A DNA stretch of 64,000 nucleotides from Coptis chinensis (Eukaryota; Streptophyta; Magnoliopsida; Ranunculales; Ranunculaceae), in assembly GCA_015680905.1 (NCBI GenBank), contig CM027377.1, positions 34,124,501 to 34,188,500 on the forward strand, read 5' to 3'. The translations under genes and the position numbers were made by a program. The notes beneath the pieces are model-generated. The model did no database searches. It was not told where the DNA came from and saw only the letters and a program-made list of their open reading frames with translations. Positions 59,106 to 64,000 of the stretch are shown here, piece after piece (the stretch's first letter is position 1; every line of letters starts with the position of its first letter).

Positions 59106-60245
59106 GGTGTTGCATAAGTTGAACGCTTTTACGCTCGCTTAGTCGTTACTATCACTACAACAAAATCTGGCGAAATTATCACGTTTAATTTTGTCAACCT
59201 AAGTTGAACGCATTTACGCTCGCTTAATCGTTACTATCATTACAACAAAATCTAGCGAAATTACCACGTTTAATTTCATCAGTCTAAGTTGAACGCTTTT
59301 ACACTCGCTTAGTCGTTACTATCACTACAACAAAATCTAACAAAATTACCACGTTTAATTTCGTAGGTCTAAGTTGAACATTTTTACGCTCGCTTAGTCG
59401 TTACTATCGCCCGATAAAATCGACCGAAATTACCACGTTTAATTTCATCAGTCTAAGTTGAACGCTTTTTCGCTCGCTTAGTCGTTACTATCGCTACAAC
59501 AAAATCTTGCCACGTTTCATTTCGTCAGTCTAAGTTGAACGCTTTTATGCTCGCTTAGTCGTTATTATCGCTACGACAAAATCTGACGAAGTTACCGCGT
59601 TTAGCTTCGTCAGTCTAAGTTGAACGCTATTACGCTCGCTTAGTTCGTTACTATTGCTACGACAAAATCTGATGAAATTACTACGTTTAATTTTGTCAGT
59701 CTAAGTTGAACGCTTTTACGCTCGCTTAGTCGTTACTATCAATACAACATAATCCGACGAAGTTACCGCATTTAGCTTCGTCAGTCTAAGTTTGAACGCT
59801 TTACGCTTTAGTCGTTAGTTATATTTTACAAAATCTAACGGTTACCACGCTTTTAGCCGTCGGTCTAAGTTTGAACGCTTTACGCCGCTTAGTTCGTTAC
59901 TATTGCTACGACATAATCCGACGGTTACCGCGTTTAACTTCGTCGATCCTAAGTTGAACGTTATTCGCCTCTTAGTTCGTTACTATCGCCTTTACAAAAT
60001 CGGCGAAATTACCACGTTTAATTTAAAATCGGTCTAAGTTGAACGGCTTTACGCCGCTTTTAGTGTTACTATCGCTACATACAAAATCTAACGGTTACCG
60101 CTTAGCCGAATCGTTTAAGTTTGAAAGCTTTTACGCTCGCTTTGTCGTTACAATCGCTCTAACAAAATCTGACGAAATTACCACGTTTAATTTCGGCAGT
60201 CTAAGTTGAATGCTGTTACGCTCGCTTAGTCGGTTACTCGCGCTA
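59105..60245. repeat. 87-bp tandem array, right arm of the palindrome (inverted)
   Basis: About thirteen units in reverse orientation, for example GTCTAAGTTGAACGCTTTTA followed by CGCTCGCTTAGTCGTTACTA. The array starts abruptly after the pol remnant near 59110. Confidence 0.85.
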
Positions 60246-60345
60246 TGTCAACATCTGATGAAGATTATCCCATTTCGCTTCGGTTACCGTGGTCGGGTTT
60301 TTTTCTCCAATCTAATTTTGCAAGCTTAAAGTTAGTATTGGGGGC

Positions 60346-63124
60346 GTTTTATTCTATTTCGTGTCATCTATATAAATCAATAACATTGTCAGTTTTACAC
60401 AGGTATGTTATCAGACATCGCCACTATATTCAATTGTCAAAACATACTTTATTTTTATTTTTCATCAAAAGAAGTTTTAGCTCTATGGTATTACATTCAC
60501 ACAATTACCTAATCAATTGTCTTTGTCAATTGTCTTACGGTTGTTCGATTAAATCTTCATTTTCTTCTTCGAATCAGATTCGCCTTCGGCTTTTTTAACT
60601 ATTTTTCACGCCATTCTTTTTCTAAGGAATTATGCCGATCTTTCTACGAAAAAATTTCCGAACGAAAATTTTCGTCAGCGTCATTATTTTTTCTAAGGCA
60701 TTCTGCCGATCTTTCTACGAGAAATTTACTAAGTGAAAATTTTTGACAAATTCATTATTTTTCTAAGGCATTAAGCCGAACTTTCTCGCGAAAACTTTTC
60801 GAGGCTCGTGAAACCGCGTGCTTATCCTCATAGGGCAAAAATTCGCTTTTACGTTAACTTTGTGTTTAAAACTTTATTCAAATTTTATTTATTTATTTCT
60901 CTACGGCATTGTGATCATTCCGCTCGAAATTTTTCACAATATCATTTGCTTTCGTAATTCCGCTTTCAACCTCAAGAAAAAATACAAATATTTTGTTAGT
61001 CTTTCAAACTTAACCAAAATTTGAAGCTAAATGGAAAAAAATACTGACATACCTGTTTCATGTTGTCGAATTTTTTTGCAAACGCTTTGTCATATTCTTC
61101 GAACTTTTATCCGTCTTCTTCAGCAGCCCAAATTCAATTTCCCAAATTCAATTTTGATCGAAACCCAACAATTCAAACAATCAATATCCATCACAGATTA
61201 CCACCGCCCACCACACCAAGTACACCCTTCCTGTCAACAATTCCTCCGAACACCATATGTCTAATTCAACATCAGAGACGCTTGTGGGGCACAAGCATCC
61301 TTTTACCTTTGGTAAGCGAAAGTAAGTTTGGTTTTTGGGATTTTTCTCAATCTCTCTAATGGAACCTCAGTCCTCCTTTGGTTCTCTATTGTGACGTCAA
61401 TTGAATATATGTAACGATCCTGGAAAAAAAAATTAAAAAATCCTTAACTTTGTAAACCCCTGTTTAAAAATATCTCAAGTTGAAGTTCCCTTTCCACTAT
61501 ATGAAATATGGTCAAGTCAACTCTACCTTCTTAACCAAACATGGCAACTAGGACATGGAGAGCCCTGTTGTTTTCTGTCTCCGTTTAATTCCAATGATTG
61601 TGCGATAATTCAAGCTCCCGTAGTAACTCGAACTCTAGCCTCTCTCCCCCTTGCTACTATTTCTCTCTGCGTTTCTGTGTTGTCAGGAGCTCTGTATTCT
61701 GGAGAGCCCCTTGTTTATATCTGGGTCTTCTTTCCTTGAGTATTCGGTTTTGATTTGAATGGAAAGTTCTTATTCGGTTTAGCTCACGCAAGATTCGGAA
61801 TTCGATCGGGATTAGAAACCCCCAAAGATATATTGCTCACGTCTTTTACTAGTAGGAATCGGGTATTGTTTTCGTACCCAAAGGGATTGGGATTAGAAGG
61901 GATTCGTGACTGTAATTGGACTGCTCTTCGTGAGCATTTCGGTGTTTATGCGATCGAATCGGAAAGAGCAAAGTCGGTTTTTCTCCTGTTCGTGAGAAAT
62001 GGAGATGGAGAAGGAAACTATTGTTTTGATCCAATGATCCGGTTCTAGTATAACTTGAGGAGTGGTAGATCATAGCAAAAACTTAAGCCTTCATCTTGGG
62101 TGCTGATCACTTAAGCCCAAAAGCCCATTGCCCTTTTTAATTTCTTTTGTGTCTTCTTTTCTTTAGTTGGCCCAACATCACAACTAACAAGGCCCATCCA
62201 AATAAACCAAGCCATATCCAAATGCAAATAGTGAATTCACCAACCCTAGGCACCTCTACAAAATTACCAAAAACTAATTATGTCCACTTCTCACTCCAAC
62301 TCTTGTTAATGTTTCAGTACAATTCTTTGGTCCTATTTTACTCCACCTACTCTTGTATATTTTTCAAATCCCAATTATTTCATACACAATAATTCACGCA
62401 TTTTTTTTGACAATCAGTTTTCATATCGTTTACGTTCACACGACACTTTCGTATACGTTAATTTGACATTATTTCGTTTTCGATAATTCACGAATTTTTT
62501 CCGATTGTCCATTATTCTATCGTTTACGTTCACACGACACTTTGTTATACATTCCGTTTACTCTTTTCTTATTTCAAGTTTTCCTTGATTTTTCTTCTCT
62601 TCTTTGCCATGTGAACTTTGTTCGCATGACAAAGAAAGAAAGCGGTGTTTCGACCCCACCTTACGCAAGCAAACGCTCATTAGTAGGGTCTCTAATTTAT
62701 TCATTTAATCGTTAAAGCCAAATTTGCAATACCATGGATCAACGTGACGGGCCATTAACTTCGTATGTCTGCGTCAACCTTAACCTTACCACATGGCCAC
62801 TAAATGTAACGCTAATTTATGTCCAGATTCGTTTCTTATCAAAAGAGATAATTATCAGTTGAGAGTTATATTCTATCACAATGACTCAAGTTACAAGAAT
62901 ACTTGAGCTACAAGAAATCTCTACTCTACACATATAAATACCAAACTATTTTTCATTCAGAACTACGTTCTTGAGACTTGATCCCATTGATAATTTGGGT
63001 ATGTAGACAACCGCAAGGTACAGTCTCATCATTCTCCCGATCACCATCATTTTTCTAATTACTTTTCTACGTTCTTCGTCTCTTTTATCAACACTTAGTG
63101 TTTTGATCATATTTGGTCGAAACA
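60346..63124 (+). repeat. Right LTR of the palindromic insert
   Basis: Starts just after the polypurine tract AGTATTGGGGG (60335-60345) and ends GGTCGAAACA. The PPT-proximal part (60346-61130) and the outer part (62400-63124) mirror the left LTR. The middle (61130-62400) does not and contains an unidentified 97-codon open stretch at 61755-62048 with no recognised motif. A segment TATCGTTTACGTTCACACGA is duplicated about 95 bp apart (62427 and 62520). Confidence 0.65.
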
Positions 63125-63125
63125 T

Positions 63126-63762
63126 TGGGTTAATACCAATATCAATCGATCCCCACTACACAGATAACTCGTACAAGGACCAACAACAATCACCTGACAA
63201 TAATCTAAATATCAACTACAACCTAGCTAACATGCTCAACTCACTAAACGGCTATTAACAATAGATAAATAATATAAGAAGAAGAACAAGCATACCACAA
63301 CACAAAGATATACCGTGGTTCGGCCAATGGTGCCTACTTCCACAAGAGCTAATCCTTTTATAAAGTGGGAAAGAAGATTACAATCACTCATTTTAATCTC
63401 TCACCTTACTAGATCACTCCTCTCTCTTTACAGGGTTGTTTCTCTGTAAAGATTATCTCTCAATCCTGATTGCTTTCAAGATTGGGTTTTCTCTCTCTTG
63501 TGTTGCCTTGGTTCGTGTGTTAGGTTTTGCCAAAAACCCCAACATATATTGCAAACTCGCGGTTTCACAATAATAGAATTCTGCCGAAAATAGGCATGGC
63601 GGTAGCGCCTTTGCAAGGCCAATGTCAGCTGTCAAGGCCTAAAACACTTGTAAAGTTGTCCACGGCATGGGCGCTGCGTGGCAAGAAGACCGATCGAATA
63701 CATCGGCGCCAATTTCTTCACGCAGACTGAACTTATTTTCCTCCTAATGTGAGGGATAACTC
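63126..63762 (-). repeat. Copia 5' LTR
   Basis: Aligns with 48408-49061 over nearly its full length. GC-rich text at about 63590-63710 is locally scrambled relative to the other LTR. The outer end near 63762 is unclear, because the sequence beyond belongs to another copia element. Confidence 0.82.
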
Positions 63763-64000
63763 CTGTTAGGAATATCCAACTTAATTGTACCCATCCTAGA
63801 GATCTTAATTCCTAGGATAACATCAGCGACACCTAAATCTTTCATGCCAAACTTACTAGACAACATTTGCTTGGTAGATTTTATGACATCCATATTACTA
63901 CCCAAAATTAGCATATCGTCTACATAGAGACAAACAATGACACATCCCTTTTGAGTGCTTTTGACATAGACACACTTGTCACACTCGTTTATTTTGAAAC
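63763..64000 (-). mobile_element. Reverse transcriptase piece of a second Ty1-copia element
   Basis: On the minus strand the text reads VIVCLYVDDMLILGSNMDVI and FGMKDLGVADVILGIKISR, the catalytic YVDD region of copia RT. It is a different, diverged element from the one at 48408-63762 (which has YVDDMLIVGPN). It continues past the window end. Confidence 0.9.

Larger units (their letters stand above)
53287..63124. mobile_element. Head-to-head palindrome of Tat/Ogre-like gypsy 3' ends, copy 2
   Basis: Layout: minus-strand LTR 53287-56350, polypurine tract, 87-bp array 56450-57420, minus-strand pol remnant 57420-59105, inverted 87-bp array 59105-60245, polypurine tract, plus-strand LTR 60346-63124. 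Both outer edges are the same LTR end, so the insert begins TGTTTCGACC and ends GGTCGAAACA. TTGG lies directly outside on both sides (53283-53286 and 63125-63128). The two LTR ends agree closely (about 11 differences in 270 bases), and their PPT-proximal parts also match, but the middles (about 53946-55553 and 61130-62400) do not. It lies between the PBS and LTR of the copia element. Fossil, broken many times. Confidence 0.78.
48408..63762 (-). mobile_element. Ty1-copia retrotransposon fossil (Tnt1-like), split by a nested palindromic gypsy insertion
   Basis: Minus-strand element. 5' LTR about 63126-63762, PBS about 53266-53279 (GTGGTTCAGAGCC on the minus strand, initiator-Met type), gag and pol 53144-49358, PPT 49075-49062, 3' LTR 48408-49061. 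Without the insertion 53287-63124 it is about 5.5 kb, normal for copia. The LTRs show roughly 14 differences in the first 165 aligned bases, which suggests a few million years at a usual plant rate. The order gag, protease, integrase, RT, RNase H is complete, but the coding region is broken, about eight times. The sequences outside the two LTRs do not form an obvious target duplication. Confidence 0.92.

Noticed and set aside
61755-62048. 97-codon open stretch with normal-looking composition
   Set aside because: No recognised motif and it lies in the variable middle of an LTR. Noted in the LTR entry but not called a gene.
53287-63124. A foldback or long-TIR Mutator-type DNA transposon
   Set aside because: Considered first because of the inverted arms. 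The polypurine tracts next to the LTR-like starts, the gypsy pol remnant, the TG...CA ends and the array placed between pol and LTR fit a Tat/Ogre retroelement better. No 9-bp duplication is present.

Overview
This is plant nuclear DNA, almost certainly from a eudicot. It is AT-rich and contains intron-split fragments of plant gene families (plantacyanin, CDPK, FAR1, phospholipase D) and plant-type Ty1-copia and Ty3-gypsy elements. Species cannot be read from the sequence. I see no intact host gene. The window is a stack of nested transposable elements with decayed gene fragments between and inside them.

Layout. 1-3080: remnant of a CACTA (En/Spm) TNP2 transposase, followed by exon fragments of a Pro-X carboxypeptidase and a calcium-dependent protein kinase. 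3081-21970: minus-strand fossil of a Tat/Ogre-like gypsy element (LTR, polypurine tract, 87-bp tandem array, pol remnant). A gag-only gypsy element (7183-19560, 5-bp duplication CGGTA) sits inside it, and that element holds a foreign solo LTR in its 5' LTR and an inverted related solo LTR in its 3' LTR. 22897-28871: a minus-strand two-exon plantacyanin gene whose intron holds a 4.9-kb CACTA element (23750-28653, TSD TCA) that captured several phospholipase D exons. 28950-30039: a TBC/RabGAP exon pair and a CACTA terminus with a perfect 20-bp hairpin. 30040-38229: an old gypsy LTR split by a 5.3-kb Mutator-like element (32198-37543) that encodes a FAR1-type transposase. 38338-48407: copia and gypsy LTR fossils and a poly(A)-tailed LINE-like copy. 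48408-63762: a minus-strand Ty1-copia fossil whose primer-binding-site region received a 9.8-kb head-to-head palindrome of Tat/Ogre 3' ends (53287-63124). 63763-64000: part of a second copia reverse transcriptase.

The most unusual object is the palindrome at 53287-63124. It carries the same LTR end at both outer edges, so it begins TG and ends CA. It contains two inverted arrays of an 87-bp repeat and appears to be flanked by TTGG. Its arms differ less from each other than the LTRs of the copia host do, which fits later insertion. Second is the CACTA element that carries multi-exon phospholipase D fragments inside the intron of an otherwise readable plantacyanin gene.

Family calls come from reading translations and motifs by eye, without database searches. 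Retroelements are treated as fossils and their breaks are not itemised.
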